Shown: positions 47,822-56,867 of the stretch, one piece after another | How positions within the stretch are numbered: position 1 is the stretch's first letter | Layout of the letters: every line of letters starts with the position of its first letter | Assembly: GCF_003003095.1 (NCBI RefSeq) | Contig: NZ_PVTT01000001.1 | Location: forward strand, 62,001 to 126,000 | Reading direction: 5' to 3' | DNA: 64,000 nucleotides | Source: Hasllibacter halocynthiae | GTDB lineage: Bacteria > Pseudomonadota > Alphaproteobacteria > Rhodobacterales > Rhodobacteraceae | Made by a program: the position numbers and the translations under genes | Notes under the pieces: generated by a model | Told to the model about the DNA's origin: nothing | The model's database searches: none | The model's input: the letters and a program-made list of their open reading frames with translations, nothing else

Positions 47822-48841
47822 ATGCCGAGCCAGTACGAAGTCCGCATCTTCGGCGCGTCGAATTTGACCAACGGGTCCGGCGCGCAGGCGTTCACGTCCG
47901 GGGCGACCAATGGCTCGACTAGGACGGGCACCTTCACGACCGGCTCCGACACGGGCCAGATCGTCACCATAGTGGACGACTTCAACACGACCGGCCCGAA
48001 CCAAGGGGGCGACAGCCTGACCACCTTCGACGACGGCACGGGTGCGCGCCAAGCGCTGGGTGAGCCGGTGACGCTGACCTACGACCAGAACGGCACGACG
48101 GTCACGAAGACCTTCCCCCCCGGCAGCCAGGTCCAGGCCGAGTTCGTGACCGAGTTCTCCGACGGGACCGAGATCGTCGCGATCCGCATCCAGAACCCCG
48201 ACGCCGGCCAGCCGGGCCAGCCGAACCTCGTCACCGCCGGCTATGCGGTGGTCGGCGGCGCGCCTCCGCCGGGCACGACGCTGGGCACGATCACGGGCAA
48301 CACTGGCAACGGGACAACGCCGTATTCGGACCTGCCCTGCTTTACCCCAGATGTCTTGATCGACACGCCCTCTGGCCCCCGCCCGGTGGGCCTGCTGCGT
48401 CCGGGCGACATGGTGCTGACACGCGACGACGGCGCTTGCGAGGTGACGTGGACCGGTGCCCGCGACGTCTCCCTCGCCGAGATGGCGGCCGAACCCTCCC
48501 TCTGCCCCATCCGGTTGGCCTCGGGGCCAGTCCTTTCGCCGCTGCACCGCGTCCTGCAGATCGGCGGGGCGATCCCGCTCCTGACCGGCGAGGGCGAGGC
48601 GCTGATCGAGGCGCGCTGGCTGGGCCGGGCGTTCCGGCCCGCGGGCGGCGTGCGCTACGTCCACTTCGCCTGCGCCCGCCACCAGATCGTGCGCGCGGCC
48701 GGCCTCTGGGCAGAGACGCTGCTGCGCCCCGTGGGCCGCGATCCTCTCATGGCCGAGGCGAAGGGGGCCGCCCGGCATCCCGCGCGGCCCCTCTTGACGG
48801 GCTATGAGTCCCGCGTGCTGGCTCAGGCAGCCTTCGCGTAG
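47822..48841 (+). CDS. Hint-domain (hedgehog/intein-like) protein
   Basis: 339 residues. The first 170 or so are a low-complexity, Thr/Ser/Gly/Asn-rich region (GSGAQAFTSGATNGSTRTGT, FNTTGPNQGGDSLTTFDDGT) with no transmembrane segment or signal, resembling a beta-rich surface domain. The Hint domain begins at LPCFTPDVLIDTPSGPRPVG (splicing-type cysteine), continues with GLLRPGDMVLTRDDG, and ends with SPLHRVLQ and YVHFACARHQIV (block-B/F-like His and C-terminal strand). Such proteins are frequent in Roseobacter-group genomes and may self-cleave. The gene's last 19 bases overlap the convergent fadJ. Confidence 0.85.
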   Translation: MPSQYEVRIFGASNLTNGSGAQAFTSGATNGSTRTGTFTTGSDTGQIVTIVDDFNTTGPNQGGDSLTTFDDGTGARQALGEPVTLTYDQNGTTVTKTFPPGSQVQAEFVTEFSDGTEIVAIRIQNPDAGQPGQPNLVTAGYAVVGGAPPPGTTLGTITGNTGNGTTPYSDLPCFTPDVLIDTPSGPRPVGLLRPGDMVLTRDDGACEVTWTGARDVSLAEMAAEPSLCPIRLASGPVLSPLHRVLQIGGAIPLLTGEGEALIEARWLGRAFRPAGGVRYVHFACARHQIVRAAGLWAETLLRPVGRDPLMAEAKGAARHPARPLLTGYESRVLAQAAFA

Positions 48842-51021
48842 GCGTCCCCGCCGCCGTAGCGGCCGTAGAACGTGTCCCCTGCCTCCGCGATCTCGCACAG
48901 CAGGGCAGGGCATGCGAAGCGCTCCCCGTGGTCGGCCGAAAGGCGGTCGCACAGCTCCGCCGCCCAGGGCGCGCCCACGATGTCCAGCCAGGAGAAGGGG
49001 CCGCCCGACCAGGGCGCGAAGCCCCAGCCGAGGATCGCGCCGACGTCGCCTTCGCGGATGTCCTCCAGCACGCCCTGCTCAAAGGCGCGCACGGCTTCGA
49101 GGACCTGCGCCATCAGGAGCCGGTGCTGAACGTCGTGGACGTAAGGCTGTTGGTCCGCGACCGGGTACTTCGCAGGCAGCTCGGACCAGAGGCCGGTGCG
49201 CTTGCCCTTCTCGTCGTAGTCGTAGAAGCCCGCATTGGACTTGCGGCCCAGCCGGCCTTCGTCCGCGAAGGCGAACAGCACCTCGTCCACGGCACCGTCG
49301 GGATAGGCATCGCCCATAGCGGCGCGGGTGGCCTTGGCGATCTTCACACCGAGGTCGATCGAGGTCTCGTCCACCAGCTGCAGCGGGCCCAGCGGCATTC
49401 CGACCAGCTTGGCGGCGTTCTCCACCAAGGCGGGCTCGACGCCTTCCGCAACCATGCGGATCCCTTCGTTGATGTAGGGGATGATGCAGCGGTTGGCGTA
49501 GAAGAACCGCGCGTCGTTCACGACGATCGGCGTCTTCCTGATCTGCCGCACGAAGTCGAGCGCCTTGGCCACCGCGACGTCGCCGGTGCGCTCGCCCTTG
49601 ATGATCTCGACCAGCATCATCTTGTCGACGGGCGAGAAGAAGTGGATGCCGATGAACTTCTCGGGGCGCTCGGACGCCTTGGCCAGCTCGGTGATCGGCA
49701 GGGTCGACGTGTTGGTGGCGAAGATGCAGTCCGGGCCCACGACGGCTTCGACGGCCTTCGTCATCTCGGCCTTGACGGAGACATCCTCGAACACGGCCTC
49801 GACGATCAGATCGCAGCCATTCAGCGCTTCCAGGTCTGTGGTGGCGTGGATGCGGCCGAGCACCTCGCCCTTCTTCTCCTCCGTGACCTTCTTGCGGGCG
49901 ATACCCTTGTCCAGGATGCCTTCCGAGTAGGACCTGCCCTTGTCCGCGGCCGCCTGCTCGCGGTCGATCAGGACGACCTCGATCCCCGTATTGGCGGCGA
50001 CGTATCCGATGCCCGCGCCCATCATGCCCGCGCCCAGGACGCCGAGCTTGCGAACGGCCTGGTCCGGCACCTCGGGCCGGTTGGCGCCCTTCTCCAGCTT
50101 CTCCTTGTTGATGAAGAGCGACCGGATCATCGCCTCCGACGAGGGGTTCAGGAGGACGGAGGTGAACCAGCGCGCCTCGATCCTGATGGCTGCGTCGAAG
50201 GGAACCAGCGCGCCCTCGTAGACTGCCGAGAGCAACGCCTTAGCCGCCGGAAAGACGCCCTTCGTGCGCCCGTTCACCATGGCCGAGGCGCCGACGAAGG
50301 TCATGAAGCCCGCGGGATGGTAGGGCGCGCCGCCGGGCATCTTGTAGCCCTTTTCGTCCCAGGGCTTGACGATCTTCGGATCCGACAGGACCCACTCCTT
50401 CGCCGCCGCGACGGGGTCGTCCACCACCTCGTCGATCACTCCGGCGGCCTTGGCGCGCCGCGGGTCGTTCAGCTTTCCCTCGAGGAGGAGGGGCGAGGCC
50501 GCCATCGCGCCCATCTTGCGGACGAGGCGCGTGGTGCCGCCCATGCCGGGGAAGATGCCGACCATGATCTCGGGTAGGCCGATCTTCGCCTTGGGGTTGT
50601 CGGCGGCGAAGATGCGGTGGCAGGCCAGCGGGATCTCCAGCCCGATGCCCAGGGCGGTGCCGGGCAGGGCGGCCGCGATGGGCTTGCCGCCCTTGTTCGT
50701 CTTGGGCTCCATCCCCGCGCGCTCGATCTTCCGCAGGATCGCGTGCGAGCGCATCAGCCCGTCCATAAGCCCCTTCGCGGGGTCGTCCCCGGCGGACGCC
50801 TTCATCTTGGCGATGACGTTGAGGTCCATCCCCCCCGCGAAGCTGTCCTTGCCGGAGGTGATGACGACGCCCTTCACGGCATCGTCCCCCAGCGCGTCAT
50901 CCACCAGCGCCTCCAACTCGTCCCAGCCCTCTAGGCTGAGGACGTTCATGGACTTGCCGGGCACGTCCCAAGTGATCACGGCGACCCCGTCGTCGCCCTT
51001 TTGCATGGTGAAGTCGGTCAT
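48823..51021 (-). CDS. fadJ: Fatty acid oxidation complex alpha subunit (enoyl-CoA hydratase / 3-hydroxyacyl-CoA dehydrogenase)
   Basis: 732 residues from the ATG at 51021, behind GAGGAGA, the length of FadB/FadJ. Two active regions are visible: an enoyl-CoA hydratase crotonase fold at the front (SGKDSFAGGMDLNVIA, PGTALGIGLEIPLACH, GIFPGMGGTTRLVRKMG) and a 3-hydroxyacyl-CoA dehydrogenase in the second half (GAGMMGAGIGYVAANTG, NTSTLPITEL, IHFFSPVDKMMLVEIIKGE, FANRCIIPY-like). The C-terminal domain is complete. It forms the oxidation complex with the thiolase encoded two genes upstream. Overlaps the gene before it (ATGA) and, at its stop, the convergent Hint gene. Confidence 0.96.
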   Translation of the reverse strand: MTDFTMQKGDDGVAVITWDVPGKSMNVLSLEGWDELEALVDDALGDDAVKGVVITSGKDSFAGGMDLNVIAKMKASAGDDPAKGLMDGLMRSHAILRKIERAGMEPKTNKGGKPIAAALPGTALGIGLEIPLACHRIFAADNPKAKIGLPEIMVGIFPGMGGTTRLVRKMGAMAASPLLLEGKLNDPRRAKAAGVIDEVVDDPVAAAKEWVLSDPKIVKPWDEKGYKMPGGAPYHPAGFMTFVGASAMVNGRTKGVFPAAKALLSAVYEGALVPFDAAIRIEARWFTSVLLNPSSEAMIRSLFINKEKLEKGANRPEVPDQAVRKLGVLGAGMMGAGIGYVAANTGIEVVLIDREQAAADKGRSYSEGILDKGIARKKVTEEKKGEVLGRIHATTDLEALNGCDLIVEAVFEDVSVKAEMTKAVEAVVGPDCIFATNTSTLPITELAKASERPEKFIGIHFFSPVDKMMLVEIIKGERTGDVAVAKALDFVRQIRKTPIVVNDARFFYANRCIIPYINEGIRMVAEGVEPALVENAAKLVGMPLGPLQLVDETSIDLGVKIAKATRAAMGDAYPDGAVDEVLFAFADEGRLGRKSNAGFYDYDEKGKRTGLWSELPAKYPVADQQPYVHDVQHRLLMAQVLEAVRAFEQGVLEDIREGDVGAILGWGFAPWSGGPFSWLDIVGAPWAAELCDRLSADHGERFACPALLCEIAEAGDTFYGRYGGGDAYAKAA

Positions 51022-51482
51022 CGTCTCTCCTCGGCCGCATCGGGGCGGCGCTTGGGTGTCGTTGGGTGGAAGAAGGTCAGCGCGGCTGGCGTCTCGGCGA
51101 GCAGCAGGCTCGCTCCGCGCCACAGCCCGACGGCGCAGCGCAGCGTCAGGCGGGCGAGGTACGGCTCGACCGCGTAGCCGCCGCGTCGGAAGATGCAGGT
51201 CCGGTGGACGCCGTCGATGCGATCGGGATTCGCCGGGTGGTACTCCGCCGCTTCCGCCATGCGTCGGTAGGACGTCGCGCCCAGATCGGCCATCCGGTCG
51301 CGGAATGCCTGCATGTCCCTGGCGACCTGCTCTGGGGTCATGAGCTGCGCCTCCCCCTCCGGCGCGGTCCGCAAGTGGGGATAGTCCATGGCGCGGGCGG
51401 CGTCCCCGAACCGGCCTTCCCAGACGAGGGCCGTGACCCGGTCCAGATGCGCCTGATAGATCGTGAGGGCGGAGGGACGCAT
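51018..51482 (-). CDS. Conserved small protein between fadI and fadJ, function unknown
   Basis: 154 residues from the ATG at 51482, sharing one base with the fadI stop, and ending in the fadJ start (ATGA). The chain (TIYQAHLDRVTALVWEGRFG, MDYPHLRTAPEGEAQLMTPE, GVHRTCIFRRGGYAVEPYLA) has the length and pattern of a SnoaL/NTF2-like small fold, which I cannot confirm. Such a gene often lies between fadI and fadJ in related genomes. Coupling on both sides suggests it acts with the oxidation complex. Confidence 0.75.
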   Translation of the reverse strand: MRPSALTIYQAHLDRVTALVWEGRFGDAARAMDYPHLRTAPEGEAQLMTPEQVARDMQAFRDRMADLGATSYRRMAEAAEYHPANPDRIDGVHRTCIFRRGGYAVEPYLARLTLRCAVGLWRGASLLLAETPAALTFFHPTTPKRRPDAAEERR

Positions 51483-52693
51483 CAGACCCTCTCGATCACC
51501 GTCGCCGCGCCCATGCCCGACGCGACGCAAAGCGTCGCGAGGCCGACTTCCTTGTCCGTGCGCTCCAATTCGTCGAGGAGGGTGCCGATGATGATCGCCC
51601 CCGTCGCCCCCAGGGGGTGGCCCATGGCGATGCCCCCGCCATTGGGATTCACCTTGTCCGGGTCCGCGTCGAAGGCTTGAAGGAAGCGCAGGACCACGGC
51701 GGCGAAGGCTTCGTTCACCTCCATCACGTCGAAGTCCGCTACGGTCATCCCCGTCTCGGCCAGCACCTTCTCGGTGACGGGCACCGGGCCGGTCAGCATG
51801 ATCGTGGGATCGGTGCCGATCTTCGCCGTGTGCCGGATGCGTGCGCGAGGCTTCAGTCCCGCCGCCTCGCCGAAGGCCTTGTTGCCGATCAGGACCGCCG
51901 CCGCCCCGTCCACGATCCCGGAGGAGTTGCCGGCATGGTGGATGTGGTTCACCGACTCCAACTCCGGGTATTTCAGCAGCGCCACTTGATCGAAGCCGGG
52001 CATCACCTCGCCCATCTCCTTGAACGAGGGCTTCAGCGCGCCGAGCTTCTGCATGTCGGTGTCGGGGCGGATGAATTCGTCATGATCGAGGATCGGCACG
52101 CCGTTGCGGTCCTTGACCGTGACGACGGACTTGTCGAAGCGCCCTTCCTCCCAAGCCTTGGCGGCGCGCTTCTGGCTGTTCATCGCCAGCTCGTCCGCCT
52201 GGTCGCGCGTGATGCCGTAACGGGTCGCGATGATGTCGGCCGAGACGCCTTGCGGCACGAAATAGGTCTCCATCGCGATGGAGGGGTCGACCGCGATGGC
52301 CGCCCCGTCGCTGCCCATCGGCACGCGGCTCATCATTTCGACACCGCCTGCGACGTAGGCCTGGCCCGCGCCGCCGCGGACTTGGTTGGCGGCCATGTTC
52401 ACGGCCTCCATCCCGGAGGCGCAGAACCGATTGACCGAGACGCCGGGCACCCGCTCGTCGTAGTCCGCAGCGAGGACGGCCGTCCGCGCGAGGCATCCGC
52501 CCTGCTCTCCGATCTGGGTGGCGTTGCCCCAGATCACGTCCTCCAGCTGCGCGGTGTCGAGATCGTTGCGGTCCCGGATCGCCTCCAGCGCGACGGCCGA
52601 GAGGCGGGCGGACGTGACCTCGTGCAGCGAGCCGTCGGCGCGGCCCTTGCCGCGCGGGGTGCGAACGGCGTCGTAGATATAGGCTTCTTCCAC
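51482..52693 (-). CDS. fadI: Acetyl-CoA C-acyltransferase (thiolase, FadI/FadA type)
   Basis: Thiolytic cleavage of 3-ketoacyl-CoA in beta-oxidation, releasing acetyl-CoA. 403 residues. The nucleophilic cysteine is in NRFCASGMEAVNMAANQV; NEAFAAVVLRF, NGGGIAMGHPLGATGA and LATLCVASGMGAATVIE supply the His and second Cys. The start MEEAYIYDAVRTPRGKGR is standard for acyl-CoA thiolases. Twelve bases separate it from the gene before it. A 3-ketoacyl role fits the operon better than a polyhydroxyalkanoate (PhaA) role. Confidence 0.95.
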   Translation of the reverse strand: MEEAYIYDAVRTPRGKGRADGSLHEVTSARLSAVALEAIRDRNDLDTAQLEDVIWGNATQIGEQGGCLARTAVLAADYDERVPGVSVNRFCASGMEAVNMAANQVRGGAGQAYVAGGVEMMSRVPMGSDGAAIAVDPSIAMETYFVPQGVSADIIATRYGITRDQADELAMNSQKRAAKAWEEGRFDKSVVTVKDRNGVPILDHDEFIRPDTDMQKLGALKPSFKEMGEVMPGFDQVALLKYPELESVNHIHHAGNSSGIVDGAAAVLIGNKAFGEAAGLKPRARIRHTAKIGTDPTIMLTGPVPVTEKVLAETGMTVADFDVMEVNEAFAAVVLRFLQAFDADPDKVNPNGGGIAMGHPLGATGAIIIGTLLDELERTDKEVGLATLCVASGMGAATVIERV

Positions 52694-52705
52694 GGGGGAA
52701 CTCCT

Positions 52706-53044
52706 TCAGGTGGGCGTCGCGGCCTGGGCCGAGAGCGACGAGATGACGAGGATGACAGCCGTGATCCCGGCGAGGATGCCGCCGATCAGGGCGGCGATGG
52801 CGAAGGGGCGGGCGGGCAGGTCCACCTGCCGGGACCGTCCGACGAACGCCCCTCCAAGAAGCGGGATCGCGAAGAGCAGCCCCCACCCGATCCCGAAGAG
52901 CGAGGCGACCGCCATGATCGCGGTGCCCCCGCCGATCAGCGCCAGCCGCAGCGCCTCGCTCGCCGCCGGGGCGGCGGCTAGGGCGACGGCGGCGAGCAGC
53001 ACGGCGAGAAGGGCGTCGATCTGGACGAGGAGCGCGACCGTCAC
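52706..53044 (-). CDS. Small membrane protein in the beta-oxidation operon
   Basis: 112 residues from the GTG at 53044, which overlaps the GST stop (GTGA). Three to four hydrophobic segments are visible (LLVQIDALLAVLLAAVALA, ALRLALIGGGTAIMAVASLF, GIGWGLLFAIPLLGGAFVG, FAIAALIGGILAGITAVILV). No family was recognised. Position suggests a link to the operon but the sequence says nothing about the job. Confidence 0.6.
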   Translation of the reverse strand: MTVALLVQIDALLAVLLAAVALAAAPAASEALRLALIGGGTAIMAVASLFGIGWGLLFAIPLLGGAFVGRSRQVDLPARPFAIAALIGGILAGITAVILVISSLSAQAATPT

Positions 53045-53667
53045 GGCAGCGCCCTTCGCATCAGGTCGTAGGGGTGGGCCCACCCGTCCAGCCCGGCGAG
53101 GCGATCGAGCCAAGCCGCCACGGCCGGATGGTCCTCGCGGGCCCAGCCGGTATCCTCCGGGTAGTAGAGATAGCCGCAGAGCGCGGTGTCCGCGACGGAG
53201 GGGCGGCCGAGCGCGAACCAGTCGTTCCCGGACAAATGCGCGTCCATCACCTTCAGGGCGGAGTTCAGGCGCATGGCCATGAACCCGTTCACCTCCGCAG
53301 ACCGCCTCTCTTCGGGCAGGAAGTTGAGGTTGAACCGCAGCGGCCCCGCGACGCCCGACACCTTGTGGTTGTCGAACAGCATCCAGCGCAGCACCGCCCG
53401 GCGCTCGCCTGCGTCCGACCAGCCCAGCTTGCCGGACGTCTCCGCGGCCCAGTCCTGGATCACCCCCGACTGCGTCAGCACGCCGTCCGCGGTCTCCAGC
53501 ACCGGCACCTCGCCCATCGGGTTCAGCGCGCGGTATTCCGGGCTGCGCGTGGCGCCCCGGAAGAAGTCGACATGGACCTCCTCCCAGTCGATTCCGCATA
53601 GGCGCAGCGTCAGGGCCGCCTTGTAGGCGTTCCCGCTCTCGCCGAAGCAGTGGAGGCGCGGCTTCAC
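53041..53667 (-). CDS. Glutathione S-transferase family protein
   Basis: 208 residues. N-terminal thioredoxin-like domain (MKPRLHCFGESGNAYKAALT, LNPMGEVPVLETADGVLTQS, with the cis-Pro in EVPVLE) and an all-helical C-terminal domain (LFDNHKVSGVAGPLRFNLN, WFALGRPSVADTALCGYLYY). The first catalytic residue is not obvious (SGNAYK), so Ser, Cys or Tyr types cannot be told apart. Overlaps both neighbours by four bases, inside the beta-oxidation operon; it may detoxify reactive acyl or aldehyde products. Confidence 0.85.
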   Translation of the reverse strand: MKPRLHCFGESGNAYKAALTLRLCGIDWEEVHVDFFRGATRSPEYRALNPMGEVPVLETADGVLTQSGVIQDWAAETSGKLGWSDAGERRAVLRWMLFDNHKVSGVAGPLRFNLNFLPEERRSAEVNGFMAMRLNSALKVMDAHLSGNDWFALGRPSVADTALCGYLYYPEDTGWAREDHPAVAAWLDRLAGLDGWAHPYDLMRRALP

Positions 53668-54197
53668 TCCAGCGCTTCCATCGTGCCGCCCGGGAACTCG
53701 ACGCCGGCGAAATCAGGATAGACCGCCCGCAGCGCCTGCACCTGCGGCAGTTCGTCGATCCGGACGAGCCACCAGTCGTCGTTCGCCTCCAGCGCCAGGG
53801 TATGGGTCTCGGCGCGGACACGTCCGGCACCTTCTATGTCCATCACGGTCTCGGTCGGGATGAGCAGATAGGGACGGCCCGTGCTCGTCGCGCCTTCGGT
53901 CGCCGCGTCGAGGTCCATATCGAAGGACTCGATCTGCACCGTCGCGGCCACACCCTCCAGCGCCTCCGCCATCATCGTCTTCAGCGCGTCCGGCTCGAGG
54001 CCGACCTGCTCGGCCTGGTAGACGAAGACTTCCGGCGGAACGACCTCGGTCATTCCTTCGATGTCCCATTCGGTCGCGGCATCGCCGAGCGTCTCGATCC
54101 GCTCATCGATGGCGGCGCGATCGGCATCCGTGACGTCCTGCGCGGCGGCGGGAAGCGCCAGAAGGGCGCAGAGGGTGATGGGAACGTATCGGTTCAT
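53664..54197 (-). CDS. Secreted protein of unknown function in the beta-oxidation operon
   Basis: 177 residues with a signal peptide (NRYVPITLCALLALPAAAQ). The mature part has acidic and Glu/Asp-rich stretches (AAIDERIETLGDAATEWD, MTEVVPPEVFVYQAEQVG) and a C-terminal segment with WWLVRIDELPQVQALRAVYP. It looks like a small periplasmic fold (possibly cystatin/NTF2-like), not identified. It overlaps the 77-residue gene before it and GST after it by four bases each, so it belongs to the operon. Confidence 0.72.
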   Translation of the reverse strand: MNRYVPITLCALLALPAAAQDVTDADRAAIDERIETLGDAATEWDIEGMTEVVPPEVFVYQAEQVGLEPDALKTMMAEALEGVAATVQIESFDMDLDAATEGATSTGRPYLLIPTETVMDIEGAGRVRAETHTLALEANDDWWLVRIDELPQVQALRAVYPDFAGVEFPGGTMEALE

Positions 54198-54427
54198 GGC
54201 ATGTCCTTTCGGTGCTGGCGTCTCCCTACCTCCAACTCGCCGTCGAAGTGTCGCTGGCGAGTGGCCGGGTCCGTCTCGTCGATCGCGCCGGTCCAGTTCT
54301 CGAAGAGGAAGCCCGGCGCCTCGCCCTCGTCCAGGCCCGCCGCGCCGGCGAAGTCGCGGAGGCACCGGTCGGCATCCCCCGTCGTCGCAGCGTCGCAGCG
54401 GTGCGCCAGTCTGGAATGCTCGGGCAA
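54194..54427 (-). CDS. Small protein of unknown function (TTG start)
   Basis: 77 residues from a TTG at 54427 with GGAAGGGGG five bases upstream. Its stop overlaps the next gene (ATGA). The sequence (DADRCLRDFAGAAGLDEGEA, FLFENWTGAIDETDPATRQ) has no relative I recognise. Coupling and the good ribosome site favour a real gene; the short length and TTG start make it uncertain. It is 66 bases behind the acyl-CoA dehydrogenase. Confidence 0.45.
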   Translation of the reverse strand: MPEHSRLAHRCDAATTGDADRCLRDFAGAAGLDEGEAPGFLFENWTGAIDETDPATRQRHFDGELEVGRRQHRKDMP

Positions 54428-54493
54428 CCTTGCCCCCTTCCGGTCCTTCGTCGGAGCGGCAGGACGACTGTCGTCCTCCCGCCCCGAGGCCGA

Positions 54494-56269
54494 TCAGAAA
54501 TTCGCCGCGTCCAGCGTCATCACCGGCTCGGCGCCGGAGCGGATACGTGCGAGATGCGTGCCCGTGATCGGCAACTGGCGCGCCATGTAGTAGCGCCCCG
54601 TCTCCAGCTTGGCACGCAGGAAGTCGGCGTCGCCCTCGCCCGCGTCCAGCATCCGCTTCGCCGCCTTGGCCATGCGCGTCCACATCAGGCCGAGGCAGAC
54701 CTGCCCGAAGAGGTGCATGAAGTCGTAGGAGCCCGAGAGAGCGTTGTCGGGGTTCTTCATCCCCTCCTCCATGAAGTACATGCCCGCCGCCTGGAGGTCC
54801 TTGGACGCGGCCTTGAGCGGGTCGAGGAACTGCGCCTTCAGCGCGGCGTCGTCCTCGCCGTCCTTGGCCTCGGCCTTCACCATCTCGAAGAAGGCCATGA
54901 TGGTCTTGCCGCCGTTCAGTCCCAGCTTGCGCCCGACGAGGTCCAGCGACTGGATGCCGTTCGTGCCCTCGTAGATCATAGAGATCCGGGCGTCGCGCAC
55001 GAACTGTTCCAGCCCCCATTCCTTCGTGAAGCCGCTGCCCCCCAGCGTCTGCTGCGCCAGCACGGTGGTCTCGAAGCCCTTGTCGGTCAGGAACCCCTTG
55101 ATGACCGGCGTGAGGAGCGAGACCATCGCCTCGGCCTCCTCGTCGCCGCGTGCGGCGCGATCGATCATCGTGGCGCCCCAGAGCACCAGCGCCCGTCCCG
55201 CCTCCACGAAGCTCTTCTGGTCGAGGAGGTTCCGGCGCACGTCCGGGTGGACGATGATCGGGTCGGCCGGCCCGTCCGGGTTCTTCGCGCCCGTCACGTC
55301 GCGGCCCTGAAGCCGGTCCTGCGCGAAGCCCAGGGCGTTCTCGTAGGCCACGGCCCCCTGCGCGAGGCCCTGCATGCCCACGCCGAGGCGGGCCTCGTTC
55401 ATCATGGTGAACATGGCGCGCATGCCCTTGTGCTCCTCGCCAAGGAGGAAGCCCGTCGCGCCGTCGTAGTTCATCACGCAGGTCGAGTTGCCGTGGATGC
55501 CCATCTTGGACTCGAGGCCTCCGCAGGACAGGCTGTTGCGCGCGCCAGGTGTGCCGTCCTCGTTTGGAAGGAACTTCGGCACGATGAACAGCGAGATGCC
55601 CTTCACCCCCTCGGGGCCGCCTGGGATCTTCGCCAGCACGAGGTGCACGATGTTGTCCGTCAGGTCGTGCTCGCCCGCCGAGATCCAGATCTTCTGGCCC
55701 GAGATGCGGTAGGTACCGTCCCCGGCGGGCTCGGCCTTCGTGCGGATGAGGCCGAGGTCCGTGCCGCAATGCGGCTCGGTCAGGTTCATGGTGCCGGACC
55801 ACGACCCGTCCACCATGTGCGGAAGGTAGGTCGACTTCTGCTGCTCGGTGCCATGGGTCAGGATCGTCGCCATCGCGCCGTGGCTGAGGCCCTGGTACAT
55901 GTTGAACGCCATGTTGGCCGAGACGAACATCTCGCCCGTGGCCGAGTAGACGATGTAGGGCAGGGCCTGGCCGCCGAACTCCTCTGGCATGTCGATCGAC
56001 ATCCAGCCGCCCTCGCGGACCTGCTCGTACGCCTCCTTGAAGCCCTTGGGCGTGCGCACGACGCCGTTCTCGAGGGTGCAGCCCTCCTCGTCGCCGACCG
56101 TGTTGAGGGGCTGCAGGACCTCCTCGGCCAGCTTCGCGGCCTCGCCGAGGATCGCCTCCGTGGTATCGCGGTCGAGGTCGTCATAGCCCTCGATGCCACT
56201 CTCGCCGACGTTGAGGACGTCGTGGAGGATGAACTGCATCTCGGCGAGGGGGGCGGTGTAGGTCGGCAT
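54494..56269 (-). CDS. Acyl-CoA dehydrogenase, long form with C-terminal extension
   Basis: FAD enzyme that makes the 2,3-double bond in acyl-CoA, feeding electrons to ETF. 591 residues from the ATG at 56269 (a TTG precedes it). This is the longer class with an additional C-terminal domain (as in FadE-type or DmdC-type enzymes). Seen: [76 protein letters not shown] (base region), [20 protein letters not shown]. The substrate class (medium/long chain or methylmercaptopropionyl-CoA) cannot be told. It follows the MerR gene by 26 bases. Confidence 0.92.
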   Translation of the reverse strand: MPTYTAPLAEMQFILHDVLNVGESGIEGYDDLDRDTTEAILGEAAKLAEEVLQPLNTVGDEEGCTLENGVVRTPKGFKEAYEQVREGGWMSIDMPEEFGGQALPYIVYSATGEMFVSANMAFNMYQGLSHGAMATILTHGTEQQKSTYLPHMVDGSWSGTMNLTEPHCGTDLGLIRTKAEPAGDGTYRISGQKIWISAGEHDLTDNIVHLVLAKIPGGPEGVKGISLFIVPKFLPNEDGTPGARNSLSCGGLESKMGIHGNSTCVMNYDGATGFLLGEEHKGMRAMFTMMNEARLGVGMQGLAQGAVAYENALGFAQDRLQGRDVTGAKNPDGPADPIIVHPDVRRNLLDQKSFVEAGRALVLWGATMIDRAARGDEEAEAMVSLLTPVIKGFLTDKGFETTVLAQQTLGGSGFTKEWGLEQFVRDARISMIYEGTNGIQSLDLVGRKLGLNGGKTIMAFFEMVKAEAKDGEDDAALKAQFLDPLKAASKDLQAAGMYFMEEGMKNPDNALSGSYDFMHLFGQVCLGLMWTRMAKAAKRMLDAGEGDADFLRAKLETGRYYMARQLPITGTHLARIRSGAEPVMTLDAANF

Positions 56270-56295
56270 CAAGGGCTCCCTTGGTTCTCGTCGGC

Positions 56296-56697
56296 TCAGG
56301 CCGCGTCGGTCTTGGAGCCGGGGCGCTTGGCGAGGAACGCCTCGCCCCGGTCGATGTGCTCGCGCAGGTCCGCGATCGCCTCGCCCAGCTCGATCTGCTG
56401 CGCCTCCATGGCGGCCAGCCGCTCGCGTCCGACGGCGACGGCCTCGCGGACCTGGACGGCGTTGGACGGATCGACCCCGTAGAGGTCGAGGAGCTGGCGG
56501 ATCTGCTCGAGCGAGAAGCCGAACCGCTTGGCCTGCAGGATCAGCTGCAGGCGGGCGCGGTCGCGGCGGGTGAACAGGCGGCGCTGCCCCTCGCGGATGG
56601 GCGAGAGCAGCTCCTTGGATTCGTAGAAGCGGAGGGTGCGGGGCGTGACGTCATAGGCCTCGCACATCTCGCGTATCGTCATCACTTCGCTTGCCAT
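56296..56697 (-). CDS. MerR-family transcriptional regulator of the beta-oxidation operon
   Basis: 133 residues from the ATG at 56697 ([20 protein letters not shown]); the open frame starts earlier, but this start fits the family. The winged HTH is [20 protein letters not shown], then the wing [20 protein letters not shown], and a dimerising helix ([17 protein letters not shown]). The C-terminus lacks a metal-binding cysteine pair, so the effector is probably organic, an acyl-CoA or fatty acid being inferred from the operon. It resembles LiuR/AtuR-type MerR proteins controlling acyl-CoA catabolism. First gene of the nine-gene minus-strand operon. Confidence 0.9.
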   Translation of the reverse strand: MASEVMTIREMCEAYDVTPRTLRFYESKELLSPIREGQRRLFTRRDRARLQLILQAKRFGFSLEQIRQLLDLYGVDPSNAVQVREAVAVGRERLAAMEAQQIELGEAIADLREHIDRGEAFLAKRPGSKTDAA

Positions 56698-56791
56698 GCG
56701 ATGATCTCCGGGCATCGTGATGATCTTCGCGAAGACCATCGATGTATCGGAGGGCATGTCGCGGGCCATGCCCCCCGTTACAACTGACGTT

Positions 56792-56814
56792 GACGTTCGC
56801 GTAAGCGAAACGTC
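56792..56814. promoter_or_regulatory. Candidate MerR operator upstream of the merR-acd operon
   Basis: An imperfect dyad: GACGTTCGC (56792-56800), GTAA, GCGAAACGTC (56805-56814), arms equal except for one extra base. It lies about 95 bases upstream of the MerR start, within the 170-base spacer. Its size and symmetry suit MerR binding between the -35 and -10 elements; a TTGTAAC string nearby could be part of a -10. The partner is inferred. Confidence 0.45.
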
Positions 56815-56867
56815 GCGTCACTGGGAATTCGGTCGGAAGGGCGGTCCGGCCCGCGCCGGCCGCCCTC

